From NCBI RefSeq assembly GCF_000235425.2, contig NZ_KI912266.1:5507482-5571481 (forward strand): a DNA stretch of 64,000 nt, given 5' to 3'. Under the pieces are notes generated by a model, which was given only the letters and a program-made list of their open reading frames with translations, ran no database searches and was not told the DNA's origin. Both the position numbers and the translations under genes were made by a program. Source of the DNA: Pseudofrankia saprophytica. Its GTDB lineage: Bacteria > Actinomycetota > Actinomycetes > Frankiales > Frankiaceae. Below, in pieces: positions 17,868-26,303 of this stretch; the stretch's first letter is position 1, and each line of letters starts with the position of its first letter.

Positions 17868-18902
17868 TCACATTGGGGTTGGGACGGCGGCCCCGATCCC
17901 AGTTTCGACTGCCTTGGCAGCTGTGGCGAAGGCGGTCAACTCGCGCGTCACGTCGGGTCCGGTCGGGGTGTAGACGACCTCGCGGAAGCCGAAGCCGGCC
18001 ATGCGCGCGAGGCCGCGCCGGATGCGTTCGGGGTCGCCGACGAAGGTGCGGACGTCGATGTTCTCGAGCAGCGCGCGGTCGCGGTCGGGCAGGTGGGTGA
18101 CGTGTCCCTCGAAGGTCAGCAGGTGGCGCTCGCCGTCCGGGGCGAGCGCCTCGAGCGCCTCCCGCCAGGCCTGGCCGCCGGGCAGCGCGTCGACGGCCGC
18201 GGCGCCGCCCTGGGCGTAGGCGTTGTGCCAGTCGACAACGCGCCACGGCCCGACGGCCTCCCGAACCCGGTCCGAACCCGCGTCCTCGCCCGGGTCGAGC
18301 ACCGTGCCGGACATGATCGTCGCGGTGGGGAGGGTGGGGTGCGGCGGGCCGATGATGCCGTCGGCCACCTCGGTGGCGAGGGCGGCGCCCTTCGGGCCGA
18401 AGACGCTGAGCCAGATCGGCACCTCCAGCGGCCGGGTGCCGGTGAGACCCGGCGCGTGCAGCATCCGGACCGGCCTGCCGTCAGCGACCGCGGTCCCACC
18501 CGCCAACAGCTGCCGCAGCGCGGTGACGTAGTCGGCGAGGGCGTCCAGTTTCATGGGGCGCTGGCCGGCGGCGACCCGCGAGGTGAAGCCGGTTCCGAAG
18601 CAGGCCCGGAACCGCCCGTCGGAGATGCGGGCGATCGCGGCGACGGCCGACGCCATCGCCATCACCGACCGCTCGCCGGGGACGAGCACCGCCGTACCCA
18701 GGCCGATCCGGCTGGTCCGCTCCGCCGCGAGCGCGAGGTGGACGAACGGGTCCTCCCACAGCGGCGCCGAATCATAGATCCACACCCGGCGGTAGCCGAG
18801 CTGTTCGGCCAGCACGGCCAGGTCGGCGAAGTCGGGCCCCGGCGGCAGCCCGCAGGACACCTCGAGATCAGCCAGGTCTGGGTCAGCCATGTCGATGCTC
18901 AT
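17868..18902 (-). CDS. LLM class F420-dependent oxidoreductase
   Basis: A 344-residue TIM-barrel flavin/F420 enzyme of the luciferase-like superfamily (VLAEQLGYRRVWIYDSAPLWEDPFVHLALAAERTSRI has the characteristic early-barrel pattern; then RACFGTGFTSR and IWLSVFGPKGAALATEVADG). Such enzymes use reduced F420 to reduce or oxidise small lipophilic compounds. GGAGATGAGC precedes ATG 18902. It is convergent with the GGDEF gene. The substrate cannot be deduced. Confidence 0.9.
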   Translation of the reverse strand: MSIDMADPDLADLEVSCGLPPGPDFADLAVLAEQLGYRRVWIYDSAPLWEDPFVHLALAAERTSRIGLGTAVLVPGERSVMAMASAVAAIARISDGRFRACFGTGFTSRVAAGQRPMKLDALADYVTALRQLLAGGTAVADGRPVRMLHAPGLTGTRPLEVPIWLSVFGPKGAALATEVADGIIGPPHPTLPTATIMSGTVLDPGEDAGSDRVREAVGPWRVVDWHNAYAQGGAAAVDALPGGQAWREALEALAPDGERHLLTFEGHVTHLPDRDRALLENIDVRTFVGDPERIRRGLARMAGFGFREVVYTPTGPDVTRELTAFATAAKAVETGIGAAVPTPM

Positions 18903-19009
18903 CTCCGGCGGATCTGGCCGCCCGGGTCACCGGCCGCCTCCGCCCACGTCGGTATACGCGCGTCCCGCGGCACGGGCCTCCGAAACCATTTCCAGCATTC
19001 CGCCGCCGG

Positions 19010-19378
19010 CTAGGTGGTCGTGAGGTTGGAGACCCGGTCCTCGGCGAAGGCGACGCGGGTCCTGGCCCGGTCGAACAGGACCTTCTCGTCCGCGATGACG
19101 GCGGCGACCAGGTCCGGCTGTTGACGGGCGTCGCGCTGCTCGGCGGTGAACGCCGCCATGTCGTCGTACCAGATCTCCGTGACGACGTCGTACTCCGGCT
19201 CCAGCGGTTCCCCGCCGGCGACGAGGTCACCCATCGGGTGCAGGAAGTGCCGTTCGTAATGCGTGGCCCTGGTGGCGAGTTTCTCGACCAACGGGACGTG
19301 GACGTTCTCGTAGTGGTCGACGAAGTCGGCCAGGGAAAGCCCGGGCTTCCGCTTCAACAGCATGATCACTTTGATCAC
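19010..19378 (-). CDS. EthD-domain protein
   Basis: A 122-residue dimeric ferredoxin-like (dabb) fold protein of the EthD type: IKVIMLLKRKPGLSLADFVD then HYENVHVPLVEKL and EIWYDDMAAF. EthD-like proteins accompany oxygenase and degradation genes with mostly unproven roles. GTG 19378 is chosen because AGGGGAA is about 7 bases upstream and the domain begins right there. It lies about 65 bases downstream of a TetR gene on the same strand, so they may share a transcript. Confidence 0.85.
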   Translation of the reverse strand: MIKVIMLLKRKPGLSLADFVDHYENVHVPLVEKLATRATHYERHFLHPMGDLVAGGEPLEPEYDVVTEIWYDDMAAFTAEQRDARQQPDLVAAVIADEKVLFDRARTRVAFAEDRVSNLTTT

Positions 19379-19445
19379 GGCGGTTCCCCTTCGGGTCGGA
19401 CCGGTCGCCGGGTGGCGACCTGGTGGCGGAGAGCGCGGAGAGAGG

Positions 19446-20039
19446 TCAGCCGACGACAGGTACGGCGGCGGCCGAGGCCGAGTCCACGGCGACGGCATGC
19501 AGCCCGGCACGAATCCGGTCGAGCGACATGCCGCGGGCGGTATGGAGGTAGTCGACGGCGTCGGCCCGCATCGCCGTGTACAGGATGTGGGCGAGATAGT
19601 CCGCGTCCTCGCCGGGACGCGCGGCGGCGACCAGCCGGGTCAGTTCGCCGATCCAGTGCTGGCTGGCCAGGTTCTCGTAGAACACGTTCGGCCCGCTCTG
19701 GTCGAGCGCCCGGATGAGAGACCGGTTCTCCCAGACGAAGTCCAGCAGGCTGTCCAGGTAGGCCCGCAAGGCCGCGACGGGCTCGATCCCAGGTCCGGAC
19801 GGCGGTGTGTCGTGCTCGCGCCGCAGCAAGGCCGTGGCGCGGCGGGTCAGGACGGCCTCGATCAGGGCGGTACGACTGCTGAACCGGCGGAAGAGGGTGC
19901 CCTTGCCGACGCCCGCCGCCTCGGCGATGTCGTTCATCGACACCGTCTCGACGCCCGCGCGGTCGAACAGCTCGGCCGCCGCCACCAGGATCGCCTCCCG
20001 GTTGCGGGCGGCGTCAGCCCTCTCCGTCACGACGGTCAC
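19446..20039 (-). CDS. TetR family transcriptional regulator
   Basis: A 197-residue TetR protein. The HTH region is NREAILVAAAELFDRAG then GVGKGTLFRRFSSRTALIEA at about residues 13-58. The C-terminal part resembles the SbtR-type ligand-binding helical domain. GTG 20039 is preceded by GGGAGG at 8 bases; an upstream start would run through the presumed operator. It may regulate the EthD gene just downstream and itself. Confidence 0.88.
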   Translation of the reverse strand: MTVVTERADAARNREAILVAAAELFDRAGVETVSMNDIAEAAGVGKGTLFRRFSSRTALIEAVLTRRATALLRREHDTPPSGPGIEPVAALRAYLDSLLDFVWENRSLIRALDQSGPNVFYENLASQHWIGELTRLVAAARPGEDADYLAHILYTAMRADAVDYLHTARGMSLDRIRAGLHAVAVDSASAAAVPVVG

Positions 20040-20080
20040 CAGCGCGCCTCCCACCCGGCCGCGAGTCCGCCCCACCGGAT

Positions 20081-20095
20081 CGGACCACCGGTCCG
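20081..20095. promoter_or_regulatory. Candidate TetR operator upstream of the 20039 regulator
   Basis: CGGACC-ACC-GGTCCG is a perfect 6-bp dyad with a 3-base spacer, 41 bases upstream of the GTG start on the minus strand. The half-site CGGTCCGG recurs at about 20120-20130, so the region may hold two sites. Confidence 0.5.
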
Positions 20096-20208
20096 GATCG
20101 TAGCACGCTAACCGTACCGCCGGTCCGGAACCGCCCGGCGCCGTCGAGGCCGCGGCGCCATCCGAGGTTCGAGATCCGCGATGCACGGCGTCCCCGGCCG
20201 ACGGCCGG

Positions 20209-20823
20209 TCACGGTCCGAGGGCCGCGAAGGCTTCGTCCAGCAGGGCGGCGAGGTCGAGGGTGTTGCCGGATCTCGCCCAGTGCGCAATCGCGATGTTGA
20301 GGCAGTCCAGGGCGGCGGCGGCTCGTACGGAGTGCGTGACGACCCCTGCTAGCGGAGATGCGCCGCGCTCGGCGAGTGCCCTGGTCAGGGCGGGGCGCCA
20401 GCTGTGCTGCTTCTCCCACTGGCGGGTGTGCAGCGCGGGCGTGGCCAGGACGAGATGAGTCGTCGCGAGGGCGGCCGCGGGGTCCTGGCGGTAGATCTCC
20501 ACGATGATGTCCAGCGCGCGGCGCAGCGCGACCCAGTCGCTCTCGGCGGGCGGGCGGGCGCGCAGGGCGTCGGCGACCTGCGCGCCGTGGGCGTCGAGGG
20601 CGCCCAGGACGGCGTCCTCCTTGGTGCCGAAGTGGCGCAGGACGGTGCTGCGGGACACGCCGGCCGCGGCGGCGATGTCGTTGATGGTGACGTTGTCGAA
20701 ACCATCACGGCGGAACAGGTCCAGGGCCACTTCCGCCAGCATCGCCCGCACCGCGTTGCGGGCCACGTCCCGCGCGGTCGTCCGGGGCACGTCCCGCGTG
20801 GTCGTCCTAGTCGCACCGTTCAC
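20209..20823 (-). CDS. TetR family transcriptional regulator
   Basis: A 204-residue TetR protein. The HTH domain spans about residues 20-66 (RNAVRAMLAEVALDLFRRDG, then GVSRSTVLRHFGTKEDAVLG). GTG 20823 has AGGA about 8 bases upstream. It is divergent from the amidohydrolase-SnoaL-CMD-TauD operon beginning at 20948, for which it is the obvious candidate regulator. Confidence 0.9.
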   Translation of the reverse strand: MNGATRTTTRDVPRTTARDVARNAVRAMLAEVALDLFRRDGFDNVTINDIAAAAGVSRSTVLRHFGTKEDAVLGALDAHGAQVADALRARPPAESDWVALRRALDIIVEIYRQDPAAALATTHLVLATPALHTRQWEKQHSWRPALTRALAERGASPLAGVVTHSVRAAAALDCLNIAIAHWARSGNTLDLAALLDEAFAALGP

Positions 20824-20854
20824 CGGGCGATCCTATCCCTGGCCTGAACCTGGC

Positions 20855-20883
20855 TTGCACTTGTGAATCTCGGTCGCTAGCGT
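20855..20883 (+). promoter_or_regulatory. Promoter of the amidohydrolase-TauD operon
   Basis: A -35 TTGCAC (20855-20860) and -10 TAGCGT (20878-20883) are 17 bases apart in the gap between the divergent TetR and the amidohydrolase. CTCGGT and ACCGAG form a 6-bp dyad flanking the -10, a plausible operator. Confidence 0.55.
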
Positions 20884-20947
20884 GACACCGAGTTTCACCT
20901 TCCCGGGCTGCCCGCGGGCCGCCCCGTCGAGAGCGTAGGGACCCACC

Positions 20948-22189
20948 GTGACGGAAGAGCTCCTCGTTTCTGTGGACGGGCACATCGTCGAGCCACCCGA
21001 TCTCTTCCTGACCCGGCTCCCGAAGCACCTGCGGGATCGCGCCGTCTGGGAGGAGGACCTGACGATCGCGCCGCTTGGCGAGGACGGGCGCACCCATTTC
21101 CGGAAGCTGCACACACCCGGGTTCGAGGGCTGGACGAACTCCGCCTACCCCCATTTCGATGGCTCGCCCAACACCGGCCAGCCCGACCGGATCCTCGACG
21201 ACATGGACAGCGAGGGTGTCCGCGCGCAGGTGATGCACCCGAACCTGTCGTTCTTCGGCCTGTACTCGGACGATCACGAGCTGTCGATGGCACACGCCCG
21301 CGTCTACAACGACTACGTCGCCGAGACGTTCGCCGCTCACCGCGCGCGGATCGCGCCGACGGCACCCATTCCGATGACCAACGTCGACGACGCGGTCATC
21401 GAGATCGAGCGTGCGGCCGGACTCGGCCTGCGGGCGATCCTCCTGCCGGCGGTGTCCCCGATCCCCTATCACTCGCGGGAGCTGGACCGGGTGTGGGCGG
21501 CGGCCCAGGCGAACGGCATGACCGTGACGTTCCATGTCGCTACCGGCGGGGTGAAGGTGAGCCGGAAGGCGTCGCCGACGCTTCGGGGCCTCATGATGAC
21601 GGTGGCGGCGCAGAGCCAGGAACTCACCGACGATCTCGTCGTCGACCGCATCGTGTTCGCCGCGACCCAGCAGTCACTCGCGCCCCAGCAGATCATCGCC
21701 TCGCTCGTCGGTGGTGGTGTGACCGAGCGGTTCGGAGATCTGCATTTCGTGCTGGTCGAGTTCAACGCGAACTGGCTCGTGTCGTTCATGGCCGCGATGG
21801 ACAAGGCCTGGACGCTGGGCATCGGCCAGGACCGGGACTTCTGGGTCGGCGTGTGGGACGACGATCGTCCGGAGGACGCCCAGACCGGTATGGCTCAGGT
21901 GTTCAAGCTCAACGAGCGGTGGCCCTATCCGCTGCGGCCCAGCGAGTACGTCCAGCGCCAGATCCACGTGTCGTTCCAGGAGGACCCGATCGCGCTGGCC
22001 TGCCGGCACATCACCGGCGTATCCACCCTCGTGTGGGGCGTCGACTACCCGCACCCGGAAGGCACCTTCCGCCGCACCCGGGAGGTCATCGCCGAGCAGT
22101 TCCGCGGCGTCAGCGCGGCGGACCGGGCGGCGATCCTCGGCGGGACCACCGCCAAGCTCTTCGGACTCGAAGCCCCGGTCTCCGTATGA
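20948..22189 (+). CDS. Amidohydrolase family (ACMSD-like TIM-barrel) protein
   Basis: A 413-residue member of amidohydrolase_2 (COG2159), relatives of which are metal-dependent decarboxylases or hydrolases. The N-terminal VSVDGHIVEPPDLF supplies Asp10-x-His12, a central His lies in TFHVATG, and the C-terminal Asp is in VWGVDYPHPEG. The start is nearly identical in pattern to the paralogue at 29979-31235. GTG 20948 follows a purine-rich stretch. It begins a four-gene operon with tight overlaps and may cleave or decarboxylate a ring-fission type substrate; the exact reaction is unknown. Confidence 0.9.
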   Translation: MTEELLVSVDGHIVEPPDLFLTRLPKHLRDRAVWEEDLTIAPLGEDGRTHFRKLHTPGFEGWTNSAYPHFDGSPNTGQPDRILDDMDSEGVRAQVMHPNLSFFGLYSDDHELSMAHARVYNDYVAETFAAHRARIAPTAPIPMTNVDDAVIEIERAAGLGLRAILLPAVSPIPYHSRELDRVWAAAQANGMTVTFHVATGGVKVSRKASPTLRGLMMTVAAQSQELTDDLVVDRIVFAATQQSLAPQQIIASLVGGGVTERFGDLHFVLVEFNANWLVSFMAAMDKAWTLGIGQDRDFWVGVWDDDRPEDAQTGMAQVFKLNERWPYPLRPSEYVQRQIHVSFQEDPIALACRHITGVSTLVWGVDYPHPEGTFRRTREVIAEQFRGVSAADRAAILGGTTAKLFGLEAPVSV

Positions 22190-22716
22190 GCTCCTCCGAC
22201 GACGGTGTCGGAGACGACCGCCGGGCGCTGCGCCGGCTGCTCGACAAGGACGCCATCGGCGATCTCGTCCGCCGCTACTCCTACTGCGTCGACCACAAGC
22301 TGAACGACGAACTGGCGGCGCTGTTCACCGAGGACTGCGTCATCGACTACGGCCCCGGCTCCGCGCCCGTGATCCACGGGCGCCGCGAGTACCGGGCCCT
22401 GCTCGACAGCGCGGTCCGCGATGGCGTCGACTACGGGTTTGTCGCGACCAGTCATCACAACGCCAACGTGCTGATCGTGTTCGACACCGACGACCGCGCC
22501 ACCGTCCGGACGTCGGTGTACGCCTGGCACCTCACGAGAGCTGGGAAGACCCCCCAGGTCTGGGGCTACTACCACGACGTCGCCGTGCGGACGGCCGACG
22601 GCTGGCGGCTGCACGAACGAAAGCTGCACCTTCTCGGGACCGACGGCTGGCACGACGGCTACCACCCGGCCGAGCACACCTGCCCGGCGATCGCCACGCC
22701 GGGCGTCCAACCGTAG
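22186..22716 (+). CDS. SnoaL-like (NTF2-fold) protein
   Basis: A 176-residue SnoaL_4-type protein (LLDKDAIGDLVRRYSYCVDHKLNDELAALFTEDCVIDYG, later VWGYYHDVAVRTADGWRLHERK). It overlaps the amidohydrolase stop by ATGA. Its fold matches that of the 8008-8478 protein, which is likewise first or second in a catabolic operon. A role in isomerisation, dehydration or hydroxylase assistance is possible; none is shown. Confidence 0.87.
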   Translation: MSSSDDGVGDDRRALRRLLDKDAIGDLVRRYSYCVDHKLNDELAALFTEDCVIDYGPGSAPVIHGRREYRALLDSAVRDGVDYGFVATSHHNANVLIVFDTDDRATVRTSVYAWHLTRAGKTPQVWGYYHDVAVRTADGWRLHERKLHLLGTDGWHDGYHPAEHTCPAIATPGVQP

Positions 22717-22783
22717 GGCAGCGACCGTAGGAGCACCGCCGGCTGGCTCCCTGCCAGACGATCACCGACAAAGGGACCATTCC

Positions 22784-23380
22784 ATGGCACGTATCGAGCC
22801 GCTCCGGCCCAGGCAGTGGCCTACGGAGATGCGGCAGATTCTGGCCGCGCTGGAGCCCCCGGGCACGCCCCGGAAGCTGTCCGCCGAGGGTCGTTCGAAG
22901 GCCCTGAACACGCTCGGGACCTTCGCTCACCACACCACGTTGGCGCGGGCGTTCTACACGTTCAACGGCCACCTCATGTCGACGAGCACGCTGTCCGGCC
23001 GGCAGCGGGAGCTGATCGTGCTGCGGGTCGCGGCGCTGCGCGGGACGGGCTACGAGTGGCTGCAGCACACGTTCATCGCGCGCGACGAGGGCCTGTCCGA
23101 CGAGGAGATCCAGCGGATCGCGCTCGGCCCGGACGCCCCGCTGTGGGACCCGCTGGACGCGGCGCTGCTGCGCGCGGCCGACGAGCTGATCAGTGACGGC
23201 AAGATCGGTGACGCCAGCTGGGCCATGCTTGCCGACAAGCTCGAGATCAAGCAGCTCCTGGACGTGATCTTCACGGTCGGCGCGTACGAGACGCTCGCCT
23301 ACATGTTCGCCTCCTGCGGCATCGAGATCGACGACGACCTGCGCGACGCCATTTCCCGGCGCCAGTCGCCAGCCACATAA
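22784..23380 (+). CDS. Carboxymuconolactone decarboxylase family protein
   Basis: A 198-residue AhpD-like-fold protein (SGRQRELIVLRVAALRGTGYEWLQHTFIARDEGLSDEEI is the core CMD motif with the Glu and His). The redox CxxC of AhpD peroxidases is absent, so a gamma-carboxymuconolactone decarboxylase-like or an unknown lyase role is more likely. AGGGA lies upstream of ATG 22784. It is third in the amidohydrolase operon, 67 bases after the SnoaL gene. Confidence 0.9.
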   Translation: MARIEPLRPRQWPTEMRQILAALEPPGTPRKLSAEGRSKALNTLGTFAHHTTLARAFYTFNGHLMSTSTLSGRQRELIVLRVAALRGTGYEWLQHTFIARDEGLSDEEIQRIALGPDAPLWDPLDAALLRAADELISDGKIGDASWAMLADKLEIKQLLDVIFTVGAYETLAYMFASCGIEIDDDLRDAISRRQSPAT

Positions 23381-23438
23381 CAGCGCCGCCAACCACACCA
23401 CCCGCGCCCGATCCGATCCGATCCGACGGGAGTCACCG

Positions 23439-24272
23439 ATGTCCGTCACCGTCAGCCCGATCAGCGCCGAGGTCGGCGTCCAGATCACCGGACTCGCCGG
23501 CCACCAGCTGGCGGACCCGACGGTCGCCGCCGACACCCGCAAGTACCTCGACGAACATGGCGTCGTCATCTACCGCGAGGCACACATCGGCGACGCCGAC
23601 CTCGTCGCGCTGTCCCGGATGCTCGGCGAGGTCGTCGTCGCCCCGATGGGCGGCCAGCAGGACTTCCCCGAGGTCTCCGCGATCTCCCTCGACCCGGCGC
23701 AGAGCACCCTGGCCGCCTACCGGACCGGCACCTTCTACTGGCACATCGACGGCGCCAACGACCCGGTACCCCAGAAGGCGACCCTGCTGACCGCACTGGA
23801 GGTCGCCACCGAGGGCGGCGACACCGAGTTCGCCAGCCTCTACGCCGCCTACGACGGGCTCCCCGACGACGACAAGGCCCGGTTCGCCGAGCTACGGGTG
23901 GTGCACAGCTTCGCGGCCACACAGCGGCTGATCAACCCGGACGCCTCCGACAGGATCCGCGCCAGCTGGGACAAGGTGCCCTCCCGAGAGCATCCACTGG
24001 TCTGGACGCGGCGCAACGGCCGCAAGTCGCTGCTCGTCGGCACGACCGCCGACCACGTCGTCGGCCTGGCCTCGGACGAGAGCCGCGCCCTGCTCGACCG
24101 GCTGCTCGACTGGGCGACCCAGCCCCGGTTCTCGCTGCGCCACCAGTGGTCACGCGGCGACCTCGTCATCTGGGACAACACCGGAATCCTGCACCGCGCC
24201 CAGCCCTACACCGCCGCCTCCCGCCGCCTGATGCACCGCACCACCCTCGTCGGCGAGGAAACCGTCGCCTGA
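23439..24272 (+). CDS. TauD/TfdA family Fe(II)/2-oxoglutarate dioxygenase
   Basis: A 277-residue dioxygenase that would hydroxylate a substrate using 2-oxoglutarate and O2. The iron triad is His102-x-Asp104 (FYWHIDGAND) and His252 (GILHRAQPY), with the 2-oxoglutarate-binding Arg near RRLMHRTTL. Length is typical. GGGAG precedes ATG 23439. It is last in the amidohydrolase-SnoaL-CMD operon, suggesting a short oxidative pathway in which hydroxylation is followed by C-C cleavage or decarboxylation. Confidence 0.92.
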   Translation: MSVTVSPISAEVGVQITGLAGHQLADPTVAADTRKYLDEHGVVIYREAHIGDADLVALSRMLGEVVVAPMGGQQDFPEVSAISLDPAQSTLAAYRTGTFYWHIDGANDPVPQKATLLTALEVATEGGDTEFASLYAAYDGLPDDDKARFAELRVVHSFAATQRLINPDASDRIRASWDKVPSREHPLVWTRRNGRKSLLVGTTADHVVGLASDESRALLDRLLDWATQPRFSLRHQWSRGDLVIWDNTGILHRAQPYTAASRRLMHRTTLVGEETVA

Positions 24273-24438
24273 AACGGCCCGGCCGCGCCTCGACCGGGGC
24301 CGGCCGACCCGCGCCGTCGCATCGCGAGGCGCCCAGCAGCCGCCGCCACGGGGCGCCGCTCGACCTTGGCCACGTACTGGTGTGCGTCCGACCCAACATC
24401 TCATCGAGCTGCCCCGGAAATCCCCTGCCGGCAGCGGC

Positions 24439-24470
24439 TTGACCTTGACCCTGCGTCAGGGTCCCAGCAT
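24439..24470 (+). promoter_or_regulatory. MerR-type promoter and operator of the ABC exporter
   Basis: The -35 TTGACC (24439-24444) and -10-like CAGCAT (24465-24470) are 20 bases apart, the long spacer typical of MerR-activated promoters. GACCCTG-CGT-CAGGGTC (24447-24463), a perfect 7-bp dyad, fills the spacer. The predicted transcription start is about 24477, the A of the ABC gene's ATG, so the message is probably leaderless. The MerR gene at 26304 is the expected activator. Confidence 0.75.
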
Positions 24471-24476
24471 GGCGGC

Positions 24477-25433
24477 ATGACCACTACCACCCCCGCGATC
24501 GAGGTCTCCGGACTCACCAAGTCCTACGGCGACCACGCCGTGCTGGACGGCGTCGACCTGACCGTCCCGAGGGGCACCGTCTACGCGCTCCTCGGGCCCA
24601 ACGGCGCCGGCAAGACGACCATCGTCAACATCCTCTCCACCTTGCTGGCCCCCGATGACGGCGAGATCCGCGTCGCCGGCTTCGACGTGCGACGCGAGCC
24701 CGCCGGGGTGCGCGCCGCGATCGGTGTCACCGGGCAGTTCTCGGCGATCGACGCGCTGCTCACGGGCCGCGAGAACCTGCGGCTGATGGCCGACCTGGCG
24801 CACCTGGACCGGGCGACCGCGACCACCGCCGTGACCGTGCTGCTGAAGCGCTTCGACCTCGTCGACGCGGCCGACCGGCGGGCGCAGACCTACTCCGGCG
24901 GCATGAAGCGGCGCCTCGACCTGGCGATGACGCTCATCGCCCGGCCCCGGCTGATCTTCCTCGACGAGCCGACCGCCGGCCTCGACCCGCGCAGCCGTCG
25001 TGAACTGTGGGCGATCGTGCGCGAGCAGGTCGCCGACGGCGTGACGGTGCTGCTGACGACGCAGTACCTCGAGGAGGCCGACCAGCTGGCCGACCGGATC
25101 GGGGTCCTCGACCGGGGCCGCCTGGTCGCCGAGGGCACGGCCGCCCAGCTGAAGCGGCGGGTGCCCGGCGGGCATGTGTCGGTGCAGTTCACCGACGCCG
25201 CGGGGCTGGCCGCGGCGGCGGCGGCACACCCGGAGGCCACCATCGATGCCGAGGCACTCACCCTGCAGGTGCCGAACGACGGCAGCATCGCCGGGCTGCG
25301 CCGCGTGCTCGACGGCCTGGACGACGACGGCGTCGCCGGCCTGACGGTCGGGTCCGCAGACCTCGACGACGTGTTCCTCGCGCTCACCGGCCGCGCGGCC
25401 AAGGCATCCGCATCCGAGGAGATCCCCGCATGA
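24477..25433 (+). CDS. ABC transporter ATP-binding protein, DrrA-like
   Basis: A 318-residue ATPase of the daunorubicin-resistance type. Walker A is LLGPNGAGKTTIVN, Q-loop GVTGQFSAID, signature YSGGMKRRLDLAM and Walker B RLIFLDEPTAGLD, with a switch region LLTTQYLEEADQLADRIGVL. The C-terminal extension (to GSADLDDVFLALTGR) matches DrrA. ATG 24477 lacks a Shine-Dalgarno but sits at the predicted transcription start. It overlaps the permease gene by ATGA and probably energises efflux of a hydrophobic drug or natural product. Confidence 0.95.
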   Translation: MTTTTPAIEVSGLTKSYGDHAVLDGVDLTVPRGTVYALLGPNGAGKTTIVNILSTLLAPDDGEIRVAGFDVRREPAGVRAAIGVTGQFSAIDALLTGRENLRLMADLAHLDRATATTAVTVLLKRFDLVDAADRRAQTYSGGMKRRLDLAMTLIARPRLIFLDEPTAGLDPRSRRELWAIVREQVADGVTVLLTTQYLEEADQLADRIGVLDRGRLVAEGTAAQLKRRVPGGHVSVQFTDAAGLAAAAAAHPEATIDAEALTLQVPNDGSIAGLRRVLDGLDDDGVAGLTVGSADLDDVFLALTGRAAKASASEEIPA

Positions 25434-26224
25434 GCACCACCTACACCGTCCGTGACTCGGCGACGATGCTGCGGCGCAACCTGCTGCACATCCGCCGCTA
25501 TCCCTCGTTGTCGATCATGCTGATCGCGCAGCCGATCCTGTTCCTGCTGCTGTTCGTGTACGTGTTCGGCGGGACCCTGGGCGCCGGCCTGCCGGGCCAG
25601 GAGGGCGGCGGGGACCGCGGCGACTACCTCGTCTTCATCACGCCAGGCATCCTGTTCATGACCGTCGCCAGCGTCGCGCTCGGCACCGCGATCTCGACCG
25701 CGTCCGACATGACCACCGGGATCATCGCCCGGTTCCGCACCATGAACATCGCCCGGGTGTCGGTGCTCACCGGCCACGTGCTGGGCGCCGTCATCAGGAC
25801 CGGAATCGCCGTGGTGATCGTGTCGGCGTTCGCGTTTCTCCTCGGGTTCCGCTCCGACGCCGGCCCGCTCGGCTGGCTCGGTGCGATCGGGCTGCTGATC
25901 CTCATCTCGTTCTCGCTCACCTGGCTGACCGTCGGCATGGGCCTGGCGGCGGACAGCGTCGAGACGGCCAGCAACACCCCGCTGTTCCTGATGATCCTGC
26001 CGTTCATCAGCAGCAGCTTCGTGCCGACCGACGCGATGCCGGCCGGGTTGCGGCAGTTCGCGGAGCACCAGCCGTTCACCCCGATGATCGACACTCTCCG
26101 CGCACTCGTCACGGGCGCGCACACGAACTCCGACCTGTGGTTCGCGATCGGCTGGTGCGTCCTGATCTCGCTGCTCGGCTACCTCTGGTCACGCCGGCTG
26201 TTCCTGCGCGTACCCGCGAAATAA
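25430..26224 (+). CDS. ABC-2 type transporter permease, DrrB-like
   Basis: A 264-residue integral membrane protein with about six helices (PSLSIMLIAQPILFLLLFVYVFG first, last LWFAIGWCVLISLLGYLW) and the conserved ABC-2 element YLVFITPGILFMTVASVALG. It pairs with the ATPase through a 4-base overlap; two copies of each would form the exporter. A strong intrinsic terminator follows 23 bases after its stop. Confidence 0.94.
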   Translation: MSTTYTVRDSATMLRRNLLHIRRYPSLSIMLIAQPILFLLLFVYVFGGTLGAGLPGQEGGGDRGDYLVFITPGILFMTVASVALGTAISTASDMTTGIIARFRTMNIARVSVLTGHVLGAVIRTGIAVVIVSAFAFLLGFRSDAGPLGWLGAIGLLILISFSLTWLTVGMGLAADSVETASNTPLFLMILPFISSSFVPTDAMPAGLRQFAEHQPFTPMIDTLRALVTGAHTNSDLWFAIGWCVLISLLGYLWSRRLFLRVPAK

Positions 26225-26247
26225 TGATCCCGGGGACGACGGCCGCC

Positions 26248-26283
26248 GGGCGTGCGAAGAAGATCATTTTCGCACGCCCTTTT
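26248..26283 (+). terminator. Intrinsic terminator after the ABC exporter genes
   Basis: GGGCGTGCGAA (26248-26258) pairs exactly with TTCGCACGCCC (26269-26279) around a 10-base loop and is followed by TTTT (26280-26283). The stem is 11 bp. It lies between the permease and the MerR gene, so it should reduce but may not abolish read-through into the regulator. Confidence 0.85.
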
Positions 26284-26303
26284 GCCTCTAGGAGACTGGC
26301 GCG

